From Thamnidium elegans (Eukaryota > Mucoromycota > Mucoromycetes > Mucorales > Mucoraceae), in the NCBI GenBank assembly GCA_025201345.1, contig JAIXMG010000002.1:1550001-1614000 (forward strand): a stretch of 64,000 bases of DNA, given 5' to 3'. The position numbers and the translations under genes were made by a program. This document shows positions 1 through 8,855 of this stretch, piece after piece (positions within the stretch are counted from its first letter, which is position 1; every line of letters begins with the position of its first letter). A model generated the notes under the pieces. The model was given only the letters and a program-made list of their open reading frames with translations, searched no databases and was not told where the DNA came from.

Positions 1-94
1 ATGTCCAAATACGAAGAGCACGGCTTATTTAAAACGCAACACTACGTTAGTTATTAATATTCGACGGACATTAGATTTATATTATTTACTTATC

Positions 95-651
95 GTGTAT
101 TATATCTTTAGTACATCTGTACTTGCTTCAACTATCATAACACCAGCTGGCTGCCGATTGACAGTAGGAAAGATCAAGAGTAGATTTTCGTTTATGAAAG
201 GTACTGAACATGAAATTCGGTGCTTGCATTACTCCGAGTATGTCTTGAAATATATGAAAGATTACCAGACAGGCTTAAACAAAAGCACTATGCTGATGGA
301 CGGTTGAGCGACAACTCTACATGCTTGAAAAAATTAAATCCGGTTGTTATGGTACAAGCTGAAGAAGCGCGTCAACTTTTCCGTTCCTTTTGTAAAAGAT
401 ATTCTTCTCTATTTGAACCTGAATTGATCGAACCGAGCTTTAATTACGCTATCCGCTTGTATGATAATATTGAACAATATGGCAGTACCTTCAATACATC
501 TTGTTTTTCTCTTGAAAGAATGAATGGCATGCTAAAACAATCTACAGAAAAGAGAAACATAAGCTCCATCCCGACAACATATATAAACATTTTTTTAGAA
601 AGTATCCAAACAACCAAAACAAAGAGGGAAAAGAAGGGTTTTATTTATTAA
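95..651 (+). mobile_element. Relic of a DUF4218/tnp2-type (CACTA-like) transposon protein
   Basis: Two overlapping reading frames join at about 230-300 to give one degraded protein. The first frame carries TVGKIKSRFSFMKGTEHEIR followed by a Tyr-Ser-Glu-Tyr-Val-Leu-Lys stretch. This resembles the part of DUF4218-type proteins that reads roughly 'GRI..KI..F.F.TADEW..W...YSP..LK'. The second frame (220-651) has RLYDNIEQYGSTFNTSCFSL then ERMNGMLK, which matches the 'H...YGP....W.F.FERFNG.LK' signature of the same proteins. The frame break, the lack of any upstream transposase domain inside the window and the loose conservation show a dead, truncated copy. The family call is from memory of motif patterns; a Kyakuja/Plavaka-type element is an alternative. 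Bases 655-840 may still be part of it but carry no open frame. Confidence 0.5.
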
Positions 652-847
652 CGGCAAGAAACATCGGTTAGTGTTAAAAAGATGCAACATAAGAGATTAA
701 GCAAGATGGGAAGTATTTCGCAAAATGTGATTTTAGAGAACCAAGATCGCCCGGATCGTTCTGTAGAAACAAAAGTAGATTTTGACCTTTGATCATCTTA
801 GCCTCGAAGAGTCACACTGATTTTTGAAAGATGGTAAGTAAATTATC

Positions 848-1269
848 CTAAAAGAAGATTATTAATTTTCTAACACGATGATTTATAAATACAACTAAAT
901 ACAACCCATTTAGATGATACGAGCTCTTTAATATGAACAAAGCTGGCCTACGCCTGTTTGCTACTCTGATGAAGCAATAAGACACTTTTTTTCTTAAAAA
1001 AAAAAAAAAAAAAAAAAAAGTAATCACCACAATCACGGAGGCATGTGTCCCAGCCAAGGAAAGCTAGCAAGCTCCCAGGTGTAAGCTGGAGTTAGGTAAT
1101 TTTATACCTTAATAAAATCCTTCAGCATAAGGGTACCATTTTATGCTTTTCATCGCAAAAACCTCCGGGAACAATGGTGTTTTTAAGAGTACAGATGAGT
1201 GAATCATACTGAAATAAGAGATTAAATATTGTCAATAAAAAAAAAATTGAAAATGAATTACCGACTAAA
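848..1269. other. Gene-free AT-rich stretch with a 21-bp A tract
   Basis: No supportable gene. An A tract sits at about 999-1019. Open frames crossing it encode only homopolymer-driven peptides. Confidence 0.6.
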
Positions 1270-1441
1270 AACGTCCCATAGTTGCTAAGAATGCTCGGTA
1301 TCCATCTTGTTCATTTGATAAGGAAATGTGCACACTAGCTGTAGTTAAATTCCTCGGCATAAACTCATCTCCGTCTTCGGTAATGTAATCCATGGCCTTT
1401 GTACCATCTTCTGCGGTAGTGCTACCTTGTCCATCTTCAAT
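1270..1441 (-). pseudogene. Orphan 3' coding fragment, unrecognised
   Basis: The minus strand is open for about 57 codons and ends at a TAG near 1270. The readable end includes the peptide stretches EDGTKAMDYITEDGDEFMPR and LSNEQDGYRAFLATMGRF. Codon use looks protein-like, with a biased acidic composition, but nothing upstream (1442-2750) continues it and no start codon or family is evident. It could be the last exon of a decayed gene or of a transposon protein. No function is assigned. Confidence 0.3.
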
Positions 1442-1630
1442 AAAAATGTAGGTTTTATTACTTATGTTAAAAGTTTAAGCTAACAAACACCTCAGTCGAC
1501 CTTATTCCTGAATACAACTTAACGAAGAGTAATAAAAGTACTTCACCTTTATTTATTTCACTTTTGGACGAAAGTTAATTACGGGATGGATAAAAGACAT
1601 AATTTTTCATTTTATTGTTTTAAAAAAGGT

Positions 1631-1750
1631 GAACTTCTCAACGGCAAGGTAGCAGTGGGCGTTATTTGTATCGGAAAACCGGTGCTTTGCTGAAAAGCAA
1701 AGTGAGACGTTTTTTCACAGGGATAACGGTGTGCTACTTCAGAGAAGTTG
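1631..1750. repeat. Imperfect fold-back with an inner GAAA-capped hairpin
   Basis: The left arm (1632-1664: AACTTCTC, GGTAGCA, GCGTTAT) pairs imperfectly with the right arm (1723-1749: ATAACGGTGTGCTACTTC, GAGAAGTT). Inside lies a perfect 7-bp stem, CTTTGCT (1685-1691) and AGCAAAG (1696-1702), closed by a GAAA loop. Such nested symmetry is typical of a small non-autonomous fold-back element, or of a structured RNA. It is not inside any gene. Confidence 0.5.
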
Positions 1751-2221
1751 TATTTTAAAAAACTGAAAAAAACCGACCTTTTTATATTTTTTTTCAGCGG
1801 GGAATATATTTTAGGGGCGCTGCGGATGCTCTACACTACTGTGATTGCTGCATATAAAAAAGAAATGAAAAAGAAGGGAACTTTTTTCTCTTTTCTTCTT
1901 CTTTTCGTGTTGTCATGACAACGACAGGTCAAATTGATCACCACACATGTAAAATCTATATTATTTCCACACATACAATATTTTTGGTACTAAACGTTTA
2001 TTTATATAGTAATCCATAGGTTCTTGGAGGATTGCAAGAACAACAATCAGGAGGTAATGTTTCCTGATTTTGTCATAGCCGCCGCGGACGAAACCGTGAA
2101 AACACGTACGACAAACTCTTCCCGAAATTTGAGAAGTTCATGGGTTAAATGGGTCAGTACAGTGGAATTAATGGCTTGAATTTGAATGTGTATGTGATAT
2201 TAACGGTTATAAAATAAAAGT

Positions 2222-2750
2222 TATATCAGAAAATAAAATAAAAAAGTAAAATAACTAGATAATTAACAGACTAAGAATAGATTGTTGTTTTTATTAATGA
2301 AAAAGTGTGTACCTTATATGCATATTATGGGTTGAATAAGCGCTTATCATTAATGTGAAACCTAGGCAGTTTCAACAAGATATTAATGAATGAGCAATTT
2401 GGAAAGATAAATAGATCCTTTATAAGGCTAATTACAATAGCAGCGATGTGTATTATGTTTCTAATTGGCTTCTTTAACAAAGGGCGTAAGATAGAGGCTT
2501 GTTGATTATAAATAATGTGACAATTATTTATCTAAACCGGTTATCTTCTGTTTGTCAAGAGTTTAAGCAGTCTTCTAGTTTTATGATCAAAGCGATAGAA
2601 CAATAGAATATATCTGAGATTAACTTGTAAATAGATACTGTGATTTGTGTATAGTTTATGTAAGTGACATATGAGGATATGACTTGTATAAGTATATATA
2701 AATTAGTATCATTATTATTTATTTATTTTTTACATAAAATAATTTACTTA
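2222..2750. other. Gene-free AT-rich intergenic sequence
   Basis: No open frame with coding character and no clear repeat. It separates the fold-back region from the transporter relic. Confidence 0.55.
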
Positions 2751-2751
2751 C

Positions 2752-3342
2752 AGCTGGTTCGATCAAACTACCTGGAGCAGTCTTTTTACTAAGTCTATCT
2801 GCAATAATGACAATACCCATATCACCATAAGTTCTAGATTTAGGATCAATATCTAAACATTTTTGTAATATTTTTGCAGTATAGTTTGTTAAACCACAAC
2901 AGAATACATAAACTGCGATACCAATACCCCAACTAGCACGCTAATATATATAAAAGTTAGAAATAATATTACATGTAATGCCTTTTTTTTTTTTCTTATC
3001 TTGAAACCAAGATATTAATAGAATTAGAAATGGATTGAGTAAAAGAAGATTTTTGAGCAGCAACTGGGTGAGGTTCATAACGATAATCATCAGCCACGGG
3101 TCCAATACTTCTGACAGATAATACTATATCAAATGAGAGAATAACAAGGACGAATGTTCAGTTGGGTTACTACCACTAGGTCTTGATTCAGTACGACCTA
3201 AACGTGACACAGAGTTTTTTGATGGAATCCTTGAAACATCACCTGATGAAATAGCAGAATACTTGTCCTCTTCTTCATCCAACTTGATAAAAATAAGAAA
3301 CAAACTCTTTTTTTTTATATATATAGGAAGATAGAGTTTCTT
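2752..3342 (-). pseudogene. Relic of a vacuolar amino-acid transporter (AVT/Aa_trans family)
   Basis: Three minus-strand blocks in order match the N-terminal part of fungal AVT-type transporters. The first (about 3342-3130) is a hydrophilic lead with SRIPSKNSVSRLGRTESRPS. The second (about 3100-3000) has YRYEPHPVAAQKSSFTQSIS then NSINIL, just before the first membrane segment. The third (2940-2752) has a membrane segment, ASWGIGIAVYVFCCGLTNYT, followed by AKILQKCLDIDPKSRTYGD. Blocks one and two are in different frames with no credible intron between them. The helix that normally follows SINIL (GVGLLSLP-like) is missing and no downstream helices are found. The gene therefore looks frameshifted and truncated. 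The family call rests on the GLTNYTAK...RTYGD pattern. Confidence 0.5.
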
Positions 3343-3366
3343 AAGTGGGGTTATAAGAAAAGTCAC

Positions 3367-4109
3367 GATTGTGTTTTTGTTGCTATGTTAATTAGGCTTT
3401 AAGGTGCTCTTCTGACTTAAAACTCATATTTTGGCTGACAAAATAATTCTGCCCAATGTTGAGTTTGACAGAATATGACTACAGGATAAACCAAAGGAAA
3501 TTGTGTCCAAACTATCTAAGCCAATATGAGAACATACAAGAGCTATATGCTTTAAACGTGCGTGGTAAGGTTGTTCATTATTTCAAGACAGTACGCGTTC
3601 TGATAGATATCGAAATTCGGAAATTGGGCGAATCAGTATTGATCCTATTTCATTTGATCAAGGAGTATCATTTCCAAAAAAAAAAAAAAAAAAAAAAAAA
3701 AATGCTTCTAAAGTAGTCCGTTTTGCTACGGATAAAATCAGAGAAAACATTATTCTTTCGCACAAATGTATAAATTTTACCTCCCTCCGGTGCTTTGTTA
3801 ACATTTAAATAAATACATAAACTACTTTTTTTTGTTGTTGTGCGAATAAGGTTTCGTGAGCGTTCGAATTTAATGTTCAGATTGAGAATGCATTTTTTTT
3901 TTTACTCTATTTTGAACCGCTCGGGACTGGATCCTTTCAAGGGGGCACTGTACAACCCTAAAGTATTTTTAAAGAACTAATTATATACAAGAAAGAGCCC
4001 TTTTTTAAAATAAGCCACTTTTTAGTTATTATTAACCTTTTTATAATGCTTCTCTCTCTCTTTTGTGCCCCCCTTTTACCCTTTTTTTTTTTCTTCTTAT
4101 TTTTTCTAA
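3367..4109. other. Intergenic region upstream of the secreted-protein pair
   Basis: Contains a 26-bp A tract (about 3677-3702) and a T-rich pyrimidine stretch (4051-4105, TCTCTCTCTC and long T runs) directly before the first secreted-protein start, as expected for a fungal promoter. An 86-codon open frame at 3456-3716 ends in the A tract and has no coding support. Confidence 0.5.
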
Positions 4110-4181
4110 ATGAAGTATTATATTTTATCGGCACTTTGTATTTTGTTTACTACTCTTGTTTTTGCACAACAACAGTGCGAA

Positions 4182-4222
<41 letters not shown>

Positions 4223-4722
4223 TGAATTTTAAAAATGGGGTTTAATAATAGGTATTGAGATTTTATATCCTAAAACGGATTCTGTTATTGACCAAACAGA
4301 GAATCAATCAACCAGTTATTTAATACTTGGTAAAAAAAAAGAAGGGGGTTGATTAGATGCACGCTATAATGAAAAAAAAAAAAAAAAAGGCGCGCGCGCG
4401 TGTGTGTGAGTATACTAATAAAACAATAAAAATAGGTAATACTGTTAAAACAAGTAGTTTAAAGAAAGTATTGGTTTTACATGAAAAAGAAGGAAATGAA
4501 GTAGAAGAACAAGTTTGGATTGGACAAGATGAACTTTTAAAAGTAACAGCGATTCAACAAGATTTAAGTAAACTTGAAGTAAATAATGATTACTGGTTTC
4601 GGTAAGTAAAAAATTATTTCTTTTGTATTTTGTGGTCTAATACTTCTTTAAGTGTATTGGTTCAACAAGATAATTATGAATGTTTGTTTGATTCTGGTAA
4701 ATTCAAAGTAGTAAAGCTATAA
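4110..4722 (+). CDS. Small secreted protein, tandem paralogue 1
   Basis: Four exons (4110-4182, 4252-4329, 4436-4601, 4653-4722) sum to 387 bp, giving 128 residues. The first 19-20 residues form a signal peptide (MKYYILSALCILFTTLVFA, then QQQCEG). The rest is a short beta-rich, mildly acidic domain with two cysteines (about residues 23 and 115), as in a single disulphide-closed Ig-like fold. The next gene downstream shares the layout (signal peptide, Cys, early intron in the same place after the first Cys, TYR/TRP-Phe-Arg-Val motif near the end), so the two look like tandem duplicates. Similarity to Kre9/Knh1-like wall proteins is possible but unproven. The first intron starts with a (TAA)n microsatellite and the second carries a (CG)n/(TG)n run. 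The splice sites all read GT...AG. Confidence 0.6.
4183..4222 (+). repeat. (TAA)n microsatellite inside an intron
   Basis: About 12 TAA/ATA units follow the GT donor of intron 1 of the first secreted-protein gene, so length changes would not alter the protein. Confidence 0.85.
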
Positions 4723-4911
4723 ATATTTTTAATTTATATTTTTCTTTATTCGGATCGTGTCACACATTTTATTTATGAGCTCCTTTTTAAATTGTATTGA
4801 ACTGTCTCTTTTAAACTATAAAAAAGCTGTAAAAAAAAAAGATTTTCGTTTTCCTTCTTCTTTTTCTTTTCTTTGTTATACGAAAAAATTCGATTTTTTC
4901 TCTTTTATAAA

Positions 4912-6052
4912 ATGAAGTTATCTATTACCGCCGCTACTATCTTTGCTTTTGCTTGTTTTTCTAGTGTAAAAGCTGACAGCTATTCTGAAGCTATCGCTCG
5001 TTTCTGTGATGGTAAACTTACATTTTCATTCAGTTTTAGACAACAAAAAAATATTTATTATTTTATTATTGTGTAGGTCTTGAGGTAACTGCTCCTACGG
5101 TTGATCATGTTTATGTTGCTGGTAGCAATGCTACCGTTACAGTCAGTACGTATTATTATTATTTTTTTGGCGGAAGGAGAAAAAAAAAAAGAGGGGGAAA
5201 TTTTCTGCACTATTTGCTCATTTAATTATTTATTTATAGCTCGTGAGCCTAATGAACGCACAAAGACAATTACTGGTCTTGATGTATGTGTATATAATTA
5301 AATAGTTTTTTTATTGTTATTATGGTTACTAATTAAAAAGTATAGTTGTACTCAGTTGATGGTGAGGGTAACCCTAAATATGTTCAAAATACTTGGGCTG
5401 GTAGTTATGCTTTACAATCATCTGCTTCTATTTCTGATGATATTCCTGCTGATACTGCTGCTGGCCTTTATTATTATCGGTAAGGAATTAAATACTGTAT
5501 GAAAAAGAAAAGAAAAAAGAACTAATTTTTTTTTTGCATAATTATAGTGTCTGGGTTACCAATATGATCAATGGTCAACATGGACCTGATTGTATCAAGA
5601 CCTCTCGTACATTTAAAGTCACTACCGCTGCTCATGTTAATGATGCTGGTTTCACATCTTATGCACAAGCATTAGACGATCCTCAGTATTATAAACCCGA
5701 ATTTGCCAAGGGTTGTTTTGGTTTAAAGGTCAAGTCCCCTGCTGAAGGTGAAATTTTAAAGCTTGATTCTTTTGTTCCTGTTGAATTAAAGCGTGATGGT
5801 GCTTCTCAGACTGATTCTTTAACCAAGGTTGAAATTTATAAGGCTGTTGATGGACCTGATCAATTAGTTGATACCGTCTGGTCTGGTAAAGAATCTTTAG
5901 CCGATGCTTTTATGTATAAGGATCATCTCAAGATCTCTAGTGATAAGTATGACCCTAATGCTTCTTATTACTATAAGATTGATGTTACCAGTCAAGTTAA
6001 GGGCGAGACTTGTAGCTTCCAATCTGGTGCTTTCAAGGTTTCTTCCTCTTAA
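4912..6052 (+). CDS. Secreted Ig-like/Kre9-type protein, tandem paralogue 2
   Basis: Five exons (4912-5011, 5077-5145, 5240-5283, 5346-5479, 5548-6052) sum to 852 bp, giving 283 residues. An N-terminal signal peptide (MKLSITAATIFAFACFSSVK, cleaved near Ala-Asp) is followed by two beta-sandwich-like repeats. The first covers about residues 35-135 and ends RVWVTNMINGQHGPDC. The second covers about 170-283, begins CFGLKVKSPAEGEILKLDSF and ends with a YYYKIDVTSQVKGETC motif. The 'KVKSPAEGE.LKLDS' start resembles the Kre9/Knh1 type found in fungal secreted wall proteins; this is a family-level guess. No GPI signal or transmembrane helix is visible at the C-terminus, so free secretion or wall attachment is inferred. 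It lies 190 bp after its smaller paralogue on the same strand. Exon 5 is the longest and holds the whole second repeat. Confidence 0.7.
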
Positions 6053-6518
6053 AAAAAAGAATAACAAAGAAAATTGTAACAATGAAATTATTTAACCCCC
6101 AAAAAAAACAAATTCCCCATTTCCATCTCTTTTTCCATTTCCCACTCCATATAACATACTACTATTCATTTTATATATTATATAAAAAAGTCCTTTTTTT
6201 TTTTGCCACTTTCAATAAAATATTTTGTGTGTACTACAATATGATTCTCCTCCTTTTTTTTCATTGTTATTTATAGTTCGTGTGCATACATATATTAGTT
6301 CCAGACAATATATAAACTTTACTAGTATAAATCGAGAAAAAACGGGTAATTGTATGCATATCAATTATAATTTTATGTACCCGTACTTTTTTTTTTTTTT
6401 TTTTTTTGTCTTTTCGTATGCAAGCTTCAACATGTCTGATATAAGTTCCTAGGCAATGTTTATTTTTAGTAGGGAACAGCCTTAGTTCAAATTTTTTTTT
6501 TATCTGGTGTAGGCTTGT
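6053..6518. other. 3' flank of the secreted protein, no gene seen
   Basis: T-rich sequence with a 19-bp T tract at about 6388-6406. The short frames here are homopolymer artefacts. Confidence 0.5.
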
Positions 6519-7820
6519 TTTACCGATTAGTTTGTCTTGGTAATGGTATATGCTAGTGTGTCAGCAAGTTTTTGAAATCCTTGATTTAACAATATATTAT
6601 CTATAATATTTATAGAAGTTATATCATCAGAGAATTGCGATGTTATAGCTTCTAAAATTCGATGCACCATTGTTTCAGTCTTGCTTTTGTTCAATAAAGA
6701 GCACAAAACACTTTTTTCTAAATAATTTTTTCTAGAAACTATATTTGAGGCGATTGATTGAAAAAGAGTCGATGCTAGTTGATAATCTGCGTAATCGCTT
6801 CCGTTGTCCCAATCTTGTAGTACCAGGATCTTAATTATCTAGAGACTTGATATAATCTTATGTTCTTGACTATAAACCAAAAACTCGAAGTTAAATTTAA
6901 ATCTAGCAAATATGACCCAAAAGTAGCTTTTTTCGTCAAATTTCTATGGTTTGTCGATAGACCAGCGTGGTTGATTGCCGCTAAGCGTACTTTTTTATTG
7001 CTGCCAAAAAATTCTAGCATATCTACAAAGAGGTTGTGATTCTCGAATTTTAAATAGCCTTAAATGATTTTTACCTAGTGTATTTCCATCAGCTTTCAAT
7101 TCAGTTATTACTTCTTCTTTTTTTTTTTTGGTCCTGAATCGGTAAAAGTCTAATGTACGTATTCTTCCATTAGCTTCTGCACAGTTTACTAGTACTGATT
7201 TTCCTGTAATTTTTTCCAATAAGATTGGACCTGCTAAGGTTCTTCTACAGGCCTAACGCGTGCCTTTATAGATAGATCAATCTTGATTGTAAGCTCGAAA
7301 TACGTTTGGTTCATGACATATTGCTTTAGATTATCTGGGCCAGTGCTAACTGAACTGTAAAGCAATGTTTCAGATAGTTGGGTCGTTTTTCCTTCAGATT
7401 CTCGCTTTTCTGAAATTAAAGGATACACTTTCATATTTTCATTTTTGAAAGTACTTGTTTTTTTTTCGTATGATAAAGCATTTGACTCAGAACCATACTC
7501 GTCAATTATCCCAATAAGATGTAAATTATACGTATCCATAATTGTAAGCAGATGCTTTTTTTTTTTCGCAATCATTCCGTCGAGTATCTCCGCAAGCGTT
7601 CATAAATGCTTTGTTATAGCCACGTTTTGTTACTACGGTCGGATTGGCATCGAAAGAATCTAACAAGGGAATAAATAATTCTCGTGAAGTAACAGCCTTG
7701 TTTATTTCGAGTTCTTCGTCACTTATTATTCCATCTAGGACTACTTCGTTTTTATTATTAAAGGCCTAACACCTAGTAAAACCATTAACTGGCATTTGGG
7801 GTAGTAGTAAAAGAGACATG
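6519..7820 (-). pseudogene. Multi-frameshifted gene of unknown function
   Basis: A once-continuous protein of 400 or more residues can be followed across at least five minus-strand frames. It runs from an ATG at about 7820 (MSLLLLPQMPVNGFTRC, stop, then a 'DGIISDEELEINKAVTSRE' block), through 7575-7234 (Tyr/Asn-rich, NLHLIGIIDEYGSE), 7219-7083 (ITGKSVLVNCAEANGRIRTL), 7080-7000 (NTLGKNHLRLFKIRESQPLC), 7020-6835 (AAINHAGLSTNHRNLTKKAT) and 6840-6519 (ILVLQDWDNGSDYADYQLAS, ending at a TAA). The blocks are collinear and each is protein-like, so this is decay and not chance. A DNA A-tract (7111-7120) sits at one frame break. I do not recognise the family; a lineage-specific multicopy gene or a transposon-borne gene are both possible. 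Confidence 0.5.
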
Positions 7821-8855
7821 TTTTACCGTTTGTTTTTGATTGAATATATAATAGAATTGCGATAAAAGATGCACGCTCAATATAAAATACGAGATTTTTT
7901 TGTATAAAATTCCCTGGTTATTATATCTGTTGATACAAAGAAACTAGTAGCACTAATCAGACTATCTTTCTTTCTTTGTTATTACTTATTTGTGAATGAG
8001 CCCTAATCAAAATATGGCTTCATCTGGTATTATATTTTGCATGAAGTGCGTGTTCTAATGATTGGATTTTGCTGATTTATCTGATTGACGCATTGTCAAG
8101 AATATTGAAGCGTATACCAAAAAGGAGGTCTTTCTTTTTAATAAATAAATTATTATACGCGTTTGTATAATCTAATTTTTGGTTTTGATAGATTATTTTG
8201 TATGACCTAGATTTTTCTTGCGTTCTTTCTTGATTGTATCATCGGATCTCTTGTTTACTAAAAACAAAAACCATAAAACACGCCATCTCTGCATGCATAT
8301 TTTGAATTAGTGAGGAGTAAAAACTTACAATAACAGCTATAGAGGTATCAGCCAACTATATGCAATTTACTTTGATATACAAGGTTTTGTCGTCGTATCC
8401 TGGTTCGTCTAGTATATGCTTCCCGGGTGCTTTTGCCTTGATTAGAAAAAGAATGAAAAAGAAAAGGTTCAGAGCACCTTTTGCTGCCTTTAGCAGCCAA
8501 ACAATCTCTGTTTGTCTGCACATTTAATTTCTTTTTCACCAACTCCAGACGTTCCAGGAAAGCAAATATGAGGAAAAAGGACTTATTTGTTTATATGTTT
8601 TCTAATTTATATTTTTGGTTCTAGCATCTCCAGACGTTGCTCTGTTACCCATCCTTTTTTATCAAATATTTTTCTTTTCCTTTTCCTTATTATCTGCTTT
8701 TAAAAACTTTCGTAGAAAACGTAAAATAAACAAATTACTTTTTTTTTGTAGAAATGTATACATACAGTTATTCCACTACATAAAAAATTGAAAAAAAAAT
8801 CATCTGTCAATCCAGCTCTTAAAAATATTATATATTTATATTCATTGTATTAAAA
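7821..8855. other. Intergenic, no gene seen
   Basis: Contains two spaced copies of CTCCAGACGTT (8545-8555 and 8629-8639). The 64-codon minus-strand frame at 8348-8542 is Arg/Lys-rich, has no neighbours in frame and is not supported. Confidence 0.5.

Noticed and set aside
1270..3342. Idea that the fragment at 1270-1441 is the 3' end of the amino-acid transporter at 2752-3342
   Set aside because: The fragment is acidic and not membrane-like, and no transmembrane helices lie between, so they are kept apart.
3456..3716. 86-codon frame ending in poly-Lys
   Set aside because: The end is an A tract and the rest lacks any recognisable domain, intron partner or promoter.
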